Origin: Planctomycetota bacterium
GTDB taxonomy: Bacteria > Planctomycetota > UBA1135 > GCA-002686595
Direction: 5' to 3'
Assembly: GCA_020853575.1 (NCBI GenBank)
Contig: JADYYP010000017.1
Span: 62,001-126,000, forward strand
Length of the DNA: 64,000 nt
In this document: in pieces, positions 40,071 through 49,308 of the stretch
Layout: each line of letters starts with the position of its first letter
Position numbering within the stretch: position 1 is the stretch's first letter
Translations under genes and position numbers: made by a program
Notes under the pieces: model-generated
What the model saw: the letters and a program-made list of their open reading frames with translations, nothing else
What the model was told of the DNA's origin: nothing
Database searches by the model: none

Positions 40071-41303
40071 TCAGCCCTTGACGCACACCACCTGACGCAG
40101 CGTGTGCACGATCTCGACCAGGTCGCGTTGCGCTTCCATCACGGCGTCGATCGGCTTGTAGGCCGCGGGCGTCTCGTCGATCACCTCGCGGTCCTTGCGG
40201 CACTCGACGTGCGCCGTCATGCGCTGGTGATCGGCGATCGAGAACAGCTCGCGCGCCCTGGTGCGCGAATGTGCCCGGCCCGCCCCGTGGCTGCAGGACT
40301 CGAAGCTCTCGGGGTGGCCCTTGCCGCGCACGATGAACGAGCGCGCGCCCATCGAGCCCGGGATGATGCCCAGCTCGCCTGCGCCGGCGCGCACCGCTCC
40401 CTTGCGGGTCACGAACACCTCGGCTCCGTAGTGGCGCTCGCGCTGCACGTAGTTGTGGTGGCAGTGGACCGCCATCACACCTGCCTGAAAGCGCGGCAGG
40501 CCCGGGAGCGCCCGCACGGACTCGACCACCGCTTGCATCATCAGCGCGCGGTTGGTGTGAGCGAAACGCTGAGCCCAGGACACGGCCTCGACGTAGTCCT
40601 CGAAGTGCTCGGCACCCTCGCTGAAGTACGCCAAATCGCGGTGCGGCAGCGCGCCCAGGGTGTGTTGCATGTCCCGCTTGGCGAGCTCGATGAAATACGT
40701 GCCGATCTTGTTGCCGACACCGCGCGAGCCGGAGTGCAAGAGGAACCACACGCGCTCCAACTCGTCCAGGCAGACCTCGATGAAGTGGTTGCCGGAGCCC
40801 AGCGTGCCGAGCTGCGAGAGGGTGTTGGCGTGCTTGAGCACGCGGTGCTTGGACGCGATGCGCGCGAAATCGTCCGCCAGCTCGGCCCAAGCACGCTCGA
40901 CGCGTGCGGGGGCTTCGCCCCAAGAGCCCCGGTCGCGCCCGCCGCGTGACTTGGAGATGCCGTGCGGCACGCCGCGCTCGATGCCCGCGCGCATGGCCTT
41001 CAGATCGTTGGGCAGGTCGTTCGCGCTGAGCGTGGTCAACGTGGCCAGCATGCCGCAGCCGATGTCGACGCCGACCGCCGCCGGGACGATCGCGCGGTAG
41101 GTCGGGATCACGCTGCCGACCGTGGCGCCGATGCCTAGGTGCACATCGGGCATCGCAGCCACCCACTTGTGGATGAAGGGCAGGCGCGCGACGTGCTCGA
41201 GCTGCGCGCGCGCGCCCTCGTCGAATGGGACGCCGCGCACCCAGGCCTTGATCGGCGCACAACCTTCGCGTTCGAGCCGCAGGTAGTTGGAGTCGCTGGT
41301 CAT
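40071..41303 (-). CDS. rtcB: RNA-splicing ligase RtcB
   Basis: The 410-residue protein joins RNA 2',3'-cyclic phosphate or 3'-phosphate ends to 5'-hydroxyl ends using GTP and manganese. Motifs include the metal Cys in VGVDIGCGM, HLGIGATVGSVIP, GSGNHFIEV, HSGSRGVG, HCHHNYVQ, GSMGARSF and CSHGAGRAHSR, which carries the His that takes the GMP (about residue 342). Length and motif order fit the bacterial family, probably used in RNA repair or tRNA healing. No archease or RtcA gene lies nearby, and it stands alone on the minus strand. The start at ATG 41303 (MTSDSNYLRLE) fits the family N-terminus better than the longer upstream frame. Confidence 0.95.
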   Translation of the reverse strand: MTSDSNYLRLEREGCAPIKAWVRGVPFDEGARAQLEHVARLPFIHKWVAAMPDVHLGIGATVGSVIPTYRAIVPAAVGVDIGCGMLATLTTLSANDLPNDLKAMRAGIERGVPHGISKSRGGRDRGSWGEAPARVERAWAELADDFARIASKHRVLKHANTLSQLGTLGSGNHFIEVCLDELERVWFLLHSGSRGVGNKIGTYFIELAKRDMQHTLGALPHRDLAYFSEGAEHFEDYVEAVSWAQRFAHTNRALMMQAVVESVRALPGLPRFQAGVMAVHCHHNYVQRERHYGAEVFVTRKGAVRAGAGELGIIPGSMGARSFIVRGKGHPESFESCSHGAGRAHSRTRARELFSIADHQRMTAHVECRKDREVIDETPAAYKPIDAVMEAQRDLVEIVHTLRQVVCVKG

Positions 41304-41442
41304 CGGGGCGCTCCAGCGTAGTGTGCGCCGGCCGCGATCCGCTGTGTCGCACCGAACGCGCCCGCGCGCCGACGAGGTCGAGCAGCCGCGCCCCGGAGGC
41401 AACGGGTGCCGCTCTCGGTGCGCTCGGGCGTCAGGCGCCGGA

Positions 41443-41469
41443 GTGCGGGAGCGTTGCGCAGTCCCGCAC
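41443..41469. repeat. 8-bp inverted repeat downstream of the Bat operon
   Basis: The arms are GTGCGGGA (41443-41450) and TCCCGCAC (41462-41469), with an 11-base loop. The repeat lies 41 bp past the last gene of the MoxR/Bat operon. There is no T tract in the operon's direction. It might mark the operon end or stabilise its 3' end. Confidence 0.3.
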
Positions 41470-41509
41470 GCGCTGGGTCACGCCCGCCGGGGCTCCTTTG
41501 CGGCTTGCT

Positions 41510-44500
41510 CTACGAGGCGTGCGCGGCCCACTTCTCGGCGATACGCCGCAGGTCGGGACGCTCGGCGCCTTCGTCGTCGCCGAAATAGCGGCGCTCGATC
41601 GTGGCCATCTCGTCGGCCAACTCGCGGTGCTTGTCCTCGGGCAGGTGGTTGGCGCCTTCGATCTGCCGCATGAAGTGCAGCACGGTGAAGGGCGTCAGCG
41701 GTTCGGGGATACGTGGCCCGCTGTCGACTTCTTGCTCGATGCGGCGCGTGCGGCGCAGGGCGAACACCACGGCCGCGATGGCAGCGGCGGCGGCGGCCAG
41801 CCAGTAGGGCCAGGTCGAGCGCTTCTCACCGTACTCGTAGTCGAGCGGCACCGTCTCTCCGACCGCGGCCAGATCGGCGTCGACGTAGCGGAAACGCTCG
41901 TGGGTGGTGGTGTCGAGCTTGGGCTTGCCGAAGGTGAAGGTCGCCGGCAAGCGATCGACGCCTTCGCGACCCGTGAGCGTCACCGTCCACATGCGCTCGG
42001 AGACCACGCCCTGGCCCTCGTCGTCGAACTTCGCCAGGGAGTTGCCGCGGTCGTCGATGGCCGCGATGTCGAAGCCCTCCGGCTGGAAGTCGAGCAGTGC
42101 GTCGAAGCTCGGCACCAGTCCGATGCCGCTGGCCTTGATCTCGAGAATCAGCCTCTTCGACTTGGCCTGACGCTCGTCGAGCGTCTGCGTCAGAGCGAGC
42201 TTGGTGAACGGGCGCTGCTCGCCGCGCGGTTCCTTGGCGTCGATCACGATCGGCGCGGACTCCACCGGCAAGACGGCGTAGCCCGAGGTGTCCAGGAAGT
42301 CGAGGTCGAGCTTCAGGGGCGGCACGCGGTCGACCGCGGGGCTCTTGGGCTTGAGCAGCAGGTACGCGTAGGGCGTGACGCGCCAGCCGTACTCGACATC
42401 CGCCTTGGAGGTCGTCTCGGGCTTGTTGAAGGTGATCGAGAGCACCTCGAAGCCTTCCTTGAGCGACTCGCGCGCCGCCTCCTCGAACTTGTCGCGATAG
42501 TCCTCGAGCGGGCGCCCGTAGTTGTAGGCGTAGTTCTGGCTGTTCTGGTTCTGCAGGTACTTGGCGAAGCCGCCAGCCTCGCGCTCGATCTCGCGCGTGT
42601 GGCGCAGATCGATCGCCAACCCGAACGGCTCGCCGTGTCCGACCGCGGTCGAGCCGTCGATCGTCGCGCGCAGCTGGATCTCGGTCACCAGGTCCTTGTA
42701 GTAACCGTGCAGCTGCGCGAGCTCGCGCGTCATCTTGGTCTCGCCGGTGATCGCCAGGCCCTCGCGCACGTAACGCGACTTGACCGCGGGATTGGCCGAG
42801 CCGATGCGCGTGGTCAGCGCGTTGCCGAACATCTCCATGTGACGCTCGGCGCGCTCGGCCGGCAGGCCTTCGAGCGCCGCCTTGATCTTGGGGATCTCGG
42901 CCGCAACGAGCTGTTTCTCGTGGTCGACCTTGGCCAGGTCGCAGGCGCCGAGCGCCGCGTAGAACCAGGTCTCGAAGACCTGCGTGGTCTCCTTCTCGGT
43001 CGCAAGAGTCGCCGCGGCGTCGGTGTACAGCTCGCCCGCGCGCGCGAAGCTGGCGAAGGCCGCGTCGCGGCGCTGCGAGTAGTCGGCGCTCTTCTTCAGA
43101 CCGTGCTCGAACTCATTTTGGTCGTGCTCGATCGCCGCGCGCGCCAAGGCCAGCTCCCAGCTCTTGGGATGCGACGCCGTCGCCGCTTGCACCGTCGTGC
43201 GCGCCAGCTCGTAGCCGCGCGCGACCTCGGCCTCGATGTCCTTCTGCTTGCGGTTGGTCTTCTTGTCCTTCTGCAGCGCGGGGTCGCGCCACACCGCCAC
43301 CAGGTTGGCGCGCATGGTCTGCACGAGCTCGGCGATCATCGCCGGCTCGAGCTGCTGCATGGGGCCGAAGATCAGCTCCATCGACTCCAACCGGAACACC
43401 TCGGCCGTGCTGTGCGCCGAGCGGAACGCCTGCGCCACGAGCTTCTGGTCGATCTCGACCGACAGCGCGCGCAGCCGCGCGACCCATTGGCCGAGCTCGA
43501 TCAGATTGCGCTCCTGCTTGGAGCGCGTCAGCGGGATGGCGTTGGCGCGTTCGTCGAAGCCATAGAAGTAGACATAGGGGTTGCGGCGGTTGTTCGACTG
43601 GTTGGGATCGTGGTTCTTGGCCCACACGCGCAAGAACTCGTCGACCAGCTCCTTCGCCGGCTTGGGGTTGGTGCGCGCCAGCTCCTCGATGTAGGGGAAC
43701 GCGTCGCTCTCTTCGCCGACCTTGAGATAGAGCTGCGCGAAGATCATCGACAGCCGCGGTTGCAGCGTGTCGTCCAGGCGCGCGATCCACTCCGCGGTCG
43801 GCCGATTCTCGAGCACCTGGCCGGCCTTGATCGGCGTCGGGTAGTTGCCGCGGCCGCCGTAGTAGCTGTTCCCGTACTCGTCCTCGTAGTAGTAGTAATT
43901 GCCGTAGCGATCGCGCTGCATGCGCGGGCCGAGCGAGGTCGAGTCGTCGAATTGATAGGTGATCTGCGCTTCGCGCAGCCAGTTCGAGGCCAGCAGGTTG
44001 AGTTGCGGCTTCCACTGGTCGGCCAGGGCCGGGGCCGCGCTCAGCAGCGCGTTGGTGGCGGTGGTTTGGAGCTCCAGGAGCTTCTGGCGCCGATCGAGGT
44101 CGAGCGGCTTGGCCGAGGTCGTGGTCGAGGCCGTGCTGCCGATCGCGGCCAGGATCTCCATGCCGCGCTCGGGGCGCGCCGCGAAGCTCTCGTCGAGCCA
44201 GGCTTGGCCGAGCTCGTCACGGATCTTGGGCGCGATGTCGACGGCGCGCGTGATGGCCTCGGTCTTGGCCTCCTCGGTGACCTCACCGACGGCGAGCACG
44301 GCCTGCGTCGCGGACCAGGCGCGCTCGAGCCACGCGACCTTCTTGTCCTCGTCGTGCTTCGCCAGGCACCAGCGCGAGATCAGATTGAGCCCGTCGCGGT
44401 CGCCCGCCTTCTCGGCCTCTTCGAAGCTCGGCAGGTAGTCGCCCATCGCCGCCGCTTGGTTGGCGTTGACCAGCACCAGCGCCATGCGCCGGCGGTTGAG

Positions 44501-45583
44501 CGCGAAGCCCTCTTCGTCGACGCGCGGCTTGACAGTGGCGAGGAACGTCGCGAGTTGGTGCCCCTGGGTCAGGGACTGGCTCAGGATCTTGCCCAGGAGC
44601 GCCAGGTTCTCCTTGCTGATCTCGAGGGGCGCGGCCGCGGCCAGGCCGAGCACGTCGGCCGGCGAGAACACGTTCTTCTCGATGTACTGCTGACCCTGCG
44701 GCGGGACGTTGGGGCGTTGGCGCGGACCTTCCTGCAGCGACTTGAGGATCTGCTCGTAGCCCGCCTTCTTCTCGTCGTCGGCGAGTCCGGCAAGGTAGCT
44801 CTTGACCGCGGGCCAATCGCCGAGCGTGACGTTGCGCTTGAGCGTCGCGAGCTCCTCGTCGATGGCCTTGGCTTCCGCCGCAGCCTTCTCCGCCGCTTCC
44901 TTGGCCTTGGCCGCGGCCTCATCCGCCGCCGCCTTGGCCTGGGCCGCTTCCTCGGCCTTTTTCGCGGCGTCGGGATCGTCGGCGGCGACGCCGCCCGCGG
45001 TGGAGCTCGCTGGCGCGGCGCTGGTCGCCGCTGCGCCGCCCGCGGGAGCTTGCGCAGCGCTGAGCGGTGTTCCGCTGACCGCGACAGCCGGGGCGCTCGG
45101 AGTCGCGGCCACGCTTCCACTCGCCGCGGGTGCGGGTGCGGGCGCGGAGCCAGCGGTCAGCGCGGGCGTGCCCGCGACCGACACCACGGCGCTCGAGCCC
45201 GCGGCCGGCGTGCTCGAGACCACGTAACCCAGCTTGGCGAGCGCGCCCGCCACCGCCTGCTGCTGCGGCGACTCGCTCTCCGGCACGGCTCCGGTCTTCA
45301 GCTCCGCGCCGTCCGTCGCAGCGTCCTTCTTGGCGCCCGGAGGCTTCGACCAGGCCGCGAGGATCGCCGACGGGCGCCGGTCGAACTCGAGCTTCTTGAG
45401 CTTCTCCGTGCGCGGGCCGGGTTTGGCCGCGGGCGTCTCGCCGTTCTGCCCCGGAGCTTCCTGGACCTCGCCGCCGTCGAAGAACTCCTCGCCGCCGTCG
45501 AAGAACATCACTTCTTGGGCGCGCGCGCGGCCTCCCAGGAGAAGCGCCGCAGCCAACGAAATCGCAGTCCAACGCAGGTTCAT
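41510..45583 (-). CDS. Large secreted helical-repeat protein ending the MoxR/Bat operon
   Basis: The protein has about 1357 residues. Two in-frame ATGs lie at 45589 and 45583. The GGAG Shine-Dalgarno sequence is 7 bases from the second, which is preferred. A signal peptide (LAAALLLGGRARA) precedes a Pro/Ala/Thr-rich low-complexity zone (about 90-190), an Ala/Lys/Glu coiled coil (about 195-250) and long TPR-like helical regions. A striking Tyr/Gly/Asp patch (NYYYYEDEYGNSYYGG, about 565) follows. Near the C-terminus are beta domains like the BatD/oxygen-tolerance type, a membrane helix (about 1255-1275) and a short cytoplasmic tail. The position after BatA, BatB and a TPR-like protein suggests it is the extracytoplasmic BatD-like partner, but much longer than usual. 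Confidence 0.78.
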   Translation of the reverse strand: MNLRWTAISLAAALLLGGRARAQEVMFFDGGEEFFDGGEVQEAPGQNGETPAAKPGPRTEKLKKLEFDRRPSAILAAWSKPPGAKKDAATDGAELKTGAVPESESPQQQAVAGALAKLGYVVSSTPAAGSSAVVSVAGTPALTAGSAPAPAPAASGSVAATPSAPAVAVSGTPLSAAQAPAGGAAATSAAPASSTAGGVAADDPDAAKKAEEAAQAKAAADEAAAKAKEAAEKAAAEAKAIDEELATLKRNVTLGDWPAVKSYLAGLADDEKKAGYEQILKSLQEGPRQRPNVPPQGQQYIEKNVFSPADVLGLAAAAPLEISKENLALLGKILSQSLTQGHQLATFLATVKPRVDEEGFALNRRRMALVLVNANQAAAMGDYLPSFEEAEKAGDRDGLNLISRWCLAKHDEDKKVAWLERAWSATQAVLAVGEVTEEAKTEAITRAVDIAPKIRDELGQAWLDESFAARPERGMEILAAIGSTASTTTSAKPLDLDRRQKLLELQTTATNALLSAAPALADQWKPQLNLLASNWLREAQITYQFDDSTSLGPRMQRDRYGNYYYYEDEYGNSYYGGRGNYPTPIKAGQVLENRPTAEWIARLDDTLQPRLSMIFAQLYLKVGEESDAFPYIEELARTNPKPAKELVDEFLRVWAKNHDPNQSNNRRNPYVYFYGFDERANAIPLTRSKQERNLIELGQWVARLRALSVEIDQKLVAQAFRSAHSTAEVFRLESMELIFGPMQQLEPAMIAELVQTMRANLVAVWRDPALQKDKKTNRKQKDIEAEVARGYELARTTVQAATASHPKSWELALARAAIEHDQNEFEHGLKKSADYSQRRDAAFASFARAGELYTDAAATLATEKETTQVFETWFYAALGACDLAKVDHEKQLVAAEIPKIKAALEGLPAERAERHMEMFGNALTTRIGSANPAVKSRYVREGLAITGETKMTRELAQLHGYYKDLVTEIQLRATIDGSTAVGHGEPFGLAIDLRHTREIEREAGGFAKYLQNQNSQNYAYNYGRPLEDYRDKFEEAARESLKEGFEVLSITFNKPETTSKADVEYGWRVTPYAYLLLKPKSPAVDRVPPLKLDLDFLDTSGYAVLPVESAPIVIDAKEPRGEQRPFTKLALTQTLDERQAKSKRLILEIKASGIGLVPSFDALLDFQPEGFDIAAIDDRGNSLAKFDDEGQGVVSERMWTVTLTGREGVDRLPATFTFGKPKLDTTTHERFRYVDADLAAVGETVPLDYEYGEKRSTWPYWLAAAAAAIAAVVFALRRTRRIEQEVDSGPRIPEPLTPFTVLHFMRQIEGANHLPEDKHRELADEMATIERRYFGDDEGAERPDLRRIAEKWAAHAS

Positions 45584-45696
45584 GCCCATTCTCCAACCTC
45601 GCGCGGCACGCCTGCGCCGCGGACGAAAGCAACGCCGATCACGGACGACGACGGATCAAGAGCCAACGACGACGACGGTTCGAGCACCACGCACCA

Positions 45697-46458
45697 TCAA
45701 GAGCCAGAACCGTCCGGCGGCGGGCCGGAACCGGCCCCACGCGCGTCGTCGGGTTGCTGTCCCTTGCTCGGCTGCTTGCCAGGCTTCTTGCTGCCGCGAC
45801 CGCGGCCGCTCCCACAGCCTTGTCACTGCGAGGGCAAGGGCAGCCCCTGGAGCTCCTTGATGTCCAGGCGCGCCAAACGGATCGACGACTCGAGGTTCTC
45901 CTCGGCGCTCTTGGCCGCCGGCGCATCGGAGCGCGCTCGCGCGTGCTCGGCGACGAGCTTGTAGTTCTGGCGCGCGGCGTCGATCTCGCGCTCCCATTCC
46001 ACGCGCGGTGCGCCCTCGAGGCGCATCAGCCAGGTGTTGTAGTACATCGCGTTCGCCAGGGCGTCGCGCGCGGAGGCCACCAGCGCCGGGTCGGCCTGCG
46101 GATCGTCGTCGAGCTCGTCGACCAGGGTGTCGAGCTCGCGTCGCGCCTCGGGCAGCTTGGAGATGTACATCTGCGCCTTGGCGCGCTCGAGCTTGAGCTG
46201 CCGCGCTTGGGCGACGTGCTCGGCCGGCAAGTCCGCCAGCGCTTCGGTGAAGGCCTGCTCGGCCTCCGCCCAGGTGCCGCGCGCCGCGCTCTCGCCCTCC
46301 TTGGCGGTGATTTCGCGCGCTTCGCGCACCAGCGCCAGCGCGCGCTCGGCGGCGTCGGACGCGTCGTCGGAGCGCATGCGCTCCTGCCCCGGACCGTAGT
46401 GGTAGGCCGCGGCCGCGACCGGCACCAGCAACCACACGAACAAGACCAGCTTTCTCAT
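45697..46458 (-). CDS. Bat-operon helical protein; possible selenoprotein by UGA read-through
   Basis: The uninterrupted part is 211 residues (46458 to the UGA at 45823-45825). It has a signal peptide (VLFVWLLVPVAAAAY) and TPR-like helices (AEQAFTEAL, LERAKAQMYISKLPEARREL), in the BatC/BatE position. If UGA is read, translation continues for 41 codons in frame to TGA at 45697-45699. That gives a Gly/Lys/Pro/Gln-rich tail starting QGCGSGRG, so UGA plus QGC forms a UxxC motif. A hairpin with loop GGUC sits 21 nt past the UGA. The other Bat genes abut or overlap, while this one otherwise leaves 233 bp before the next. The coordinates include the read-through. The conservative gene end is 45823. 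A nonsense mutation or ordinary stop remains possible. Confidence 0.55.
45790..45809 (-). promoter_or_regulatory. SECIS-like hairpin after in-frame UGA
   Basis: Read on the minus strand, the stem GCCGC (45806-45802) pairs with GCGGC (45797-45793) around the tetraloop GGUC (45801-45798). The stem is extended below a G-A mismatch by GC/GC (45809-45808 with 45791-45790). Bacterial SECIS elements lie just after the UGA with an apical loop beginning in G. E. coli fdhF has GGUC in its loop about 18 nt after the UGA, and here the distance is 21 nt. In GC-rich DNA such short stems also arise by chance. Confidence 0.35.
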
Positions 46459-47552
46459 GACGAACGAGCCTCCTCTGTCCCTGGCCGAGCTGCGAGCGCG
46501 GCGCGCACCATGCTACCCCGCTGCGCCCGTTGCGCATGCGCTTCGACGGGGCGCGGAATCCACTTGTCTTCGACGACGCCGGGGCGCCATTGCGTCCCGA
46601 AGCGATGCAACAACACCGGCAGGGCTGCGAGTAGGAGTGCGCCGAGCGCGCAGGCCAGCAGGGCGTACTCGCGGCGCGTCAACGCGGCGAACGGGTTCTC
46701 CGACTCCAGACCGAAGGCCTCCGCCAGCAGGCCGGTCGAAACGTGCGATTCGTTGGCGTTGTGGAACACGCCTCCCAGGCGCGCGGCGATCTGCTTGAGC
46801 GTCGCGACGTCCTGGCGTGAATTGCGCCCGTCGATGAACTTGCCCGCCTGAGGGTCGCCCACTCCGATCACGATCGTGCTGCGGATCGAGGCCGGCATCT
46901 TGGGCATCCCGGTGGCAGGCACCGTGTCTCCGTCGGAGACCAGCACCAGCGTGGCGCTTCCCGGATTCCAGGGCTGCGCGATGCGCGCCGCCTCCTCGAG
47001 CCCGTCGAACAACTTGGTCTTGCCCGAGCGGAAGGCGTGGTGCATGGGCAACTCGCCGAGGATGTTGCGGATCACCTCGAAGTCGGTGGTGTCGACCACC
47101 ACGGCCTTCGCTCCGTTGTAGACCGCGACCACGCTGACCGCATAACGCGAGAGCGGCACGCGGTCGAAGAACGACTCCATCACGGCGCGCGCGCGCTGCA
47201 TGCGGCTGAGCTTGCGCTGCGGTCCCGCGTCGACCAGCCGCATGCTCGGGCTGACGTCGAGCACCATCAAGATGTGGCGCGGGTCGCGCGCGTCGCTCAC
47301 GCTCGCGCCACCGTCGGTCGAGTGCTTCTGGGGCACGAGCACGAACAAGGTCGCCAGACCCCAGGTCAGCGCGCCCACCGCCAGCGAGCGCAGGTAGGGC
47401 GCCGCTTGTGCCCAAGCCGCCGCACGGCCGAGCGGTCCGAAGGCCAGCCGCGCCATGCGCTTGGTGCGCCGCTCGTGGAGCCACTCCGCGCCCAGGGTGA
47501 GCACCAGCAGCGCGCTCGCGGCGATCTCGGGCAGGTACTCGAGCTCTACCAC
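46455..47552 (-). CDS. batB: BatB-like von Willebrand factor A membrane protein
   Basis: The 365-residue protein starts at a GTG overlapping the batA stop. Two N-terminal helices (about 8-25 and 50-72) hold the protein in the membrane. The VWA domain has the metal-adhesion site MVLDVSPSM (DxSxS), the Thr in SGKTKLFDGLEEA and LVSDGD. The C-terminal helix (ALLACALGALLLAALPVLL) and basic tail are as in Bacteroides aerotolerance BatB. Bat proteins with MoxR and DUF58 form membrane complexes that help cells meet oxidative or envelope stress. Its stop overlaps the next gene (ATGA). Confidence 0.85.
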   Translation of the reverse strand: MVELEYLPEIAASALLVLTLGAEWLHERRTKRMARLAFGPLGRAAAWAQAAPYLRSLAVGALTWGLATLFVLVPQKHSTDGGASVSDARDPRHILMVLDVSPSMRLVDAGPQRKLSRMQRARAVMESFFDRVPLSRYAVSVVAVYNGAKAVVVDTTDFEVIRNILGELPMHHAFRSGKTKLFDGLEEAARIAQPWNPGSATLVLVSDGDTVPATGMPKMPASIRSTIVIGVGDPQAGKFIDGRNSRQDVATLKQIAARLGGVFHNANESHVSTGLLAEAFGLESENPFAALTRREYALLACALGALLLAALPVLLHRFGTQWRPGVVEDKWIPRPVEAHAQRAQRGSMVRAALAARPGTEEARSS

Positions 47553-48472
47553 GGCGTGTACCTCAGGCCGAACAGCGTCAGCACCAAGGTCGCGAGCACT
47601 CCCAGCCCGACGGCGCACCAGGGCTGGAAGTCGTCGCTGGCCTCGGGCTGGGTCTTCTCCAAGCGCGCCTTCTGCATCTGGTCGATGCGCGCGAAGATGC
47701 GGTCGAGGCCGTCGGTGTCCTCGGGCTTGAAGGCCTCGCCTCCGGTGATCGCGGCGATGCGCACGACCTGGTCGGGGATCTCGCCTTCGGCGATGTGCAC
47801 CGTGTAGACCACGATGTTCTCGCGCCGCAGCTCCTGGGCGATGCGCTCGTCGTTGCCGTCGCCGAGGTCCGAGCTGTAGCCGTCGGTCACGAGCACGATC
47901 ATGCGGTCGCCGTCCTCGCGCTCGACCAGCACCTTGCGGCAAGCGCTCAGGGCCTTGCCGATCTCGGTGCCACCGAACCACGACGGCAAGTTGCTCGGGT
48001 GCATGAAGGGCGGCGCACAACGGAATGCCGAGACGTCGCTGGTGAGCGGCACCCAATGCAACACGCTGTTGCCGAAGAAGGTCAGCCCGAAGGCATCGCC
48101 GGTGCGCCGATCGAGGAACGAGTTGATGGCGCGCATCGAGGCGTCGTAGCGGTCGCCTTCGCCGAACTTCGCCAGCATCGAGCCCGAGACGTCGACGCAG
48201 AACTGGATATTGGTCAACGCGCGCTTGGAGCGCGGCTCGGCCCACGACTGTGGCCCGGCCAGGATCGCGATCGCGATCGCCAAGAGCAGCGCCGGCAGGC
48301 ACTCGGCGACGCGCAACAGGTGGCGCACCCACGTGCTGCGCGCGCGCGTCGCGTGGTCGAAGGGCAGCGCGATCGCGCGACCGCGCCGGCGCCAGGTCCA
48401 CAACAGCAGTGCGGCGGGCACGACCAAGAACATCAGTACGCCCGGATGGCGGAAGGCGTCGAGCGATTCCAT
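47546..48472 (-). CDS. batA: BatA-like von Willebrand factor A membrane protein
   Basis: The 308-residue protein has N-terminal helices (about 12-25 and 56-72), a VWA domain with CVDVSGSM (DxSxS, about residue 94), GTEIGKALSACRKVL and IVLVTDGYSSD, and a C-terminal helix (LGVLATLVLTLFGLRY). Its order after moxR and DUF58 and directly before batB is the standard Bat operon order. It starts 3 bases before the previous stop region ends and overlaps batB by 7 bases. The extended upstream frame is antisense-like and was not used. Confidence 0.87.
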   Translation of the reverse strand: MESLDAFRHPGVLMFLVVPAALLLWTWRRRGRAIALPFDHATRARSTWVRHLLRVAECLPALLLAIAIAILAGPQSWAEPRSKRALTNIQFCVDVSGSMLAKFGEGDRYDASMRAINSFLDRRTGDAFGLTFFGNSVLHWVPLTSDVSAFRCAPPFMHPSNLPSWFGGTEIGKALSACRKVLVEREDGDRMIVLVTDGYSSDLGDGNDERIAQELRRENIVVYTVHIAEGEIPDQVVRIAAITGGEAFKPEDTDGLDRIFARIDQMQKARLEKTQPEASDDFQPWCAVGLGVLATLVLTLFGLRYTPW

Positions 48473-48474
48473 CG

Positions 48475-49308
48475 TCAGCGAGCTCCTCCGGTGGCGCTCT
48501 CGAGCTCGGCCGTTTCCAACACTTCCGCAGGCAAGTCGCGGTAGGGCGCGAGCAAGCGCTGTAGGTCGACGTCGCGCGCCGGCTCGGGCCGGTGCAGCCA
48601 GTCCTCGAGGCTCTGGAGCAGCGGACCGGCTTCGGCGTGGCGCCGCAGCTCGCTCAGCATTTCGGTTGGCCTGCGCTCGTCCAGCGCGAGTCGCCGGCGC
48701 CAGTAGGCGACCAGGCTGAGCTCGAGCTGCGAGCGCTCCTCGCGCGAGAGCTCGCCGCGCATGGCGCGCTCGACCAGTGGGCGCAGGTGCTCGGCCAGGG
48801 TCCGCGGTCGCTGCGGAGCGGCCCGCAACACGCCGTGGCGCTTGCGACCGGCGGCCAGCAGCGCGATCAGCCCCACGGCCCACGCCACGCCGCCCGCGAC
48901 CATCCAGGTGCGGTAGCCGCCGAAACCCGGCACCACGTTGGGCGCAGGATCGTGCGGCGCGACTAGCCCCGGCTCCGCCAGCACTGAATTCACCTGCACG
49001 GCGATCGCCGGCAAGTCCGCGGTCGAGGTGCCGTCCTTGCGGCGCAAGTAGGGCCGCAAGTCGTGCGCGCCGGGATCGAGGCCCCAGTATTCGAGCTCGT
49101 AGCGAAAGCCGTCGCCGTGCGGCCGCGCGGCGACGATGCGCAGCGCGACGGGTGCGCGCGAGTCGCCGTTGACCACTTCGAGCTCGGTTCCGGGCAGGAC
49201 CAGATCGCGGAGGCGCGCGGGCATGCCGACGGTCGAAGAGTCCTGGGCCTGGAGCCCCGAGCACAGCGCAGCCAAGGCCCAGGCGCGCAACACTCCACGG
49301 CAGTTCAT
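48475..49308 (-). CDS. Bat-operon membrane protein (DUF4381-like)
   Basis: The 277-residue protein has a signal peptide (WALAALCSGLQAQ), an extracytoplasmic beta domain (about 25-130), one membrane helix (WMVAGGVAWAVGLIALLAAG, about 135-155) and a cytoplasmic helical tail (HLRPLVERAMRGEL, LVAYWRRRLAL) like that of DUF4381 proteins placed between DUF58 and BatA. Its ATG overlaps the DUF58 stop by 4 bases and it ends 2 bp before batA, so it is coupled. It probably links the cytoplasmic MoxR-DUF58 pair to the membrane VWA proteins. Confidence 0.72.
   Translation of the reverse strand: MNCRGVLRAWALAALCSGLQAQDSSTVGMPARLRDLVLPGTELEVVNGDSRAPVALRIVAARPHGDGFRYELEYWGLDPGAHDLRPYLRRKDGTSTADLPAIAVQVNSVLAEPGLVAPHDPAPNVVPGFGGYRTWMVAGGVAWAVGLIALLAAGRKRHGVLRAAPQRPRTLAEHLRPLVERAMRGELSREERSQLELSLVAYWRRRLALDERRPTEMLSELRRHAEAGPLLQSLEDWLHRPEPARDVDLQRLLAPYRDLPAEVLETAELESATGGAR

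Noticed and set aside
45656..45822. A frameshift, rather than UGA read-through, as explanation of the Bat-operon gap
   Set aside because: The other two frames after the UGA give Arg/Trp- or Ala/Arg-rich sequence without protein-like character, and there is no slippery sequence at the UGA.
41321..45964. A 1547-codon plus-strand frame, the longest in the window
   Set aside because: It spans several minus-strand genes and a gap, with skewed Arg/Val/Leu/Gly content; it is a shadow of the Bat operon's last gene.
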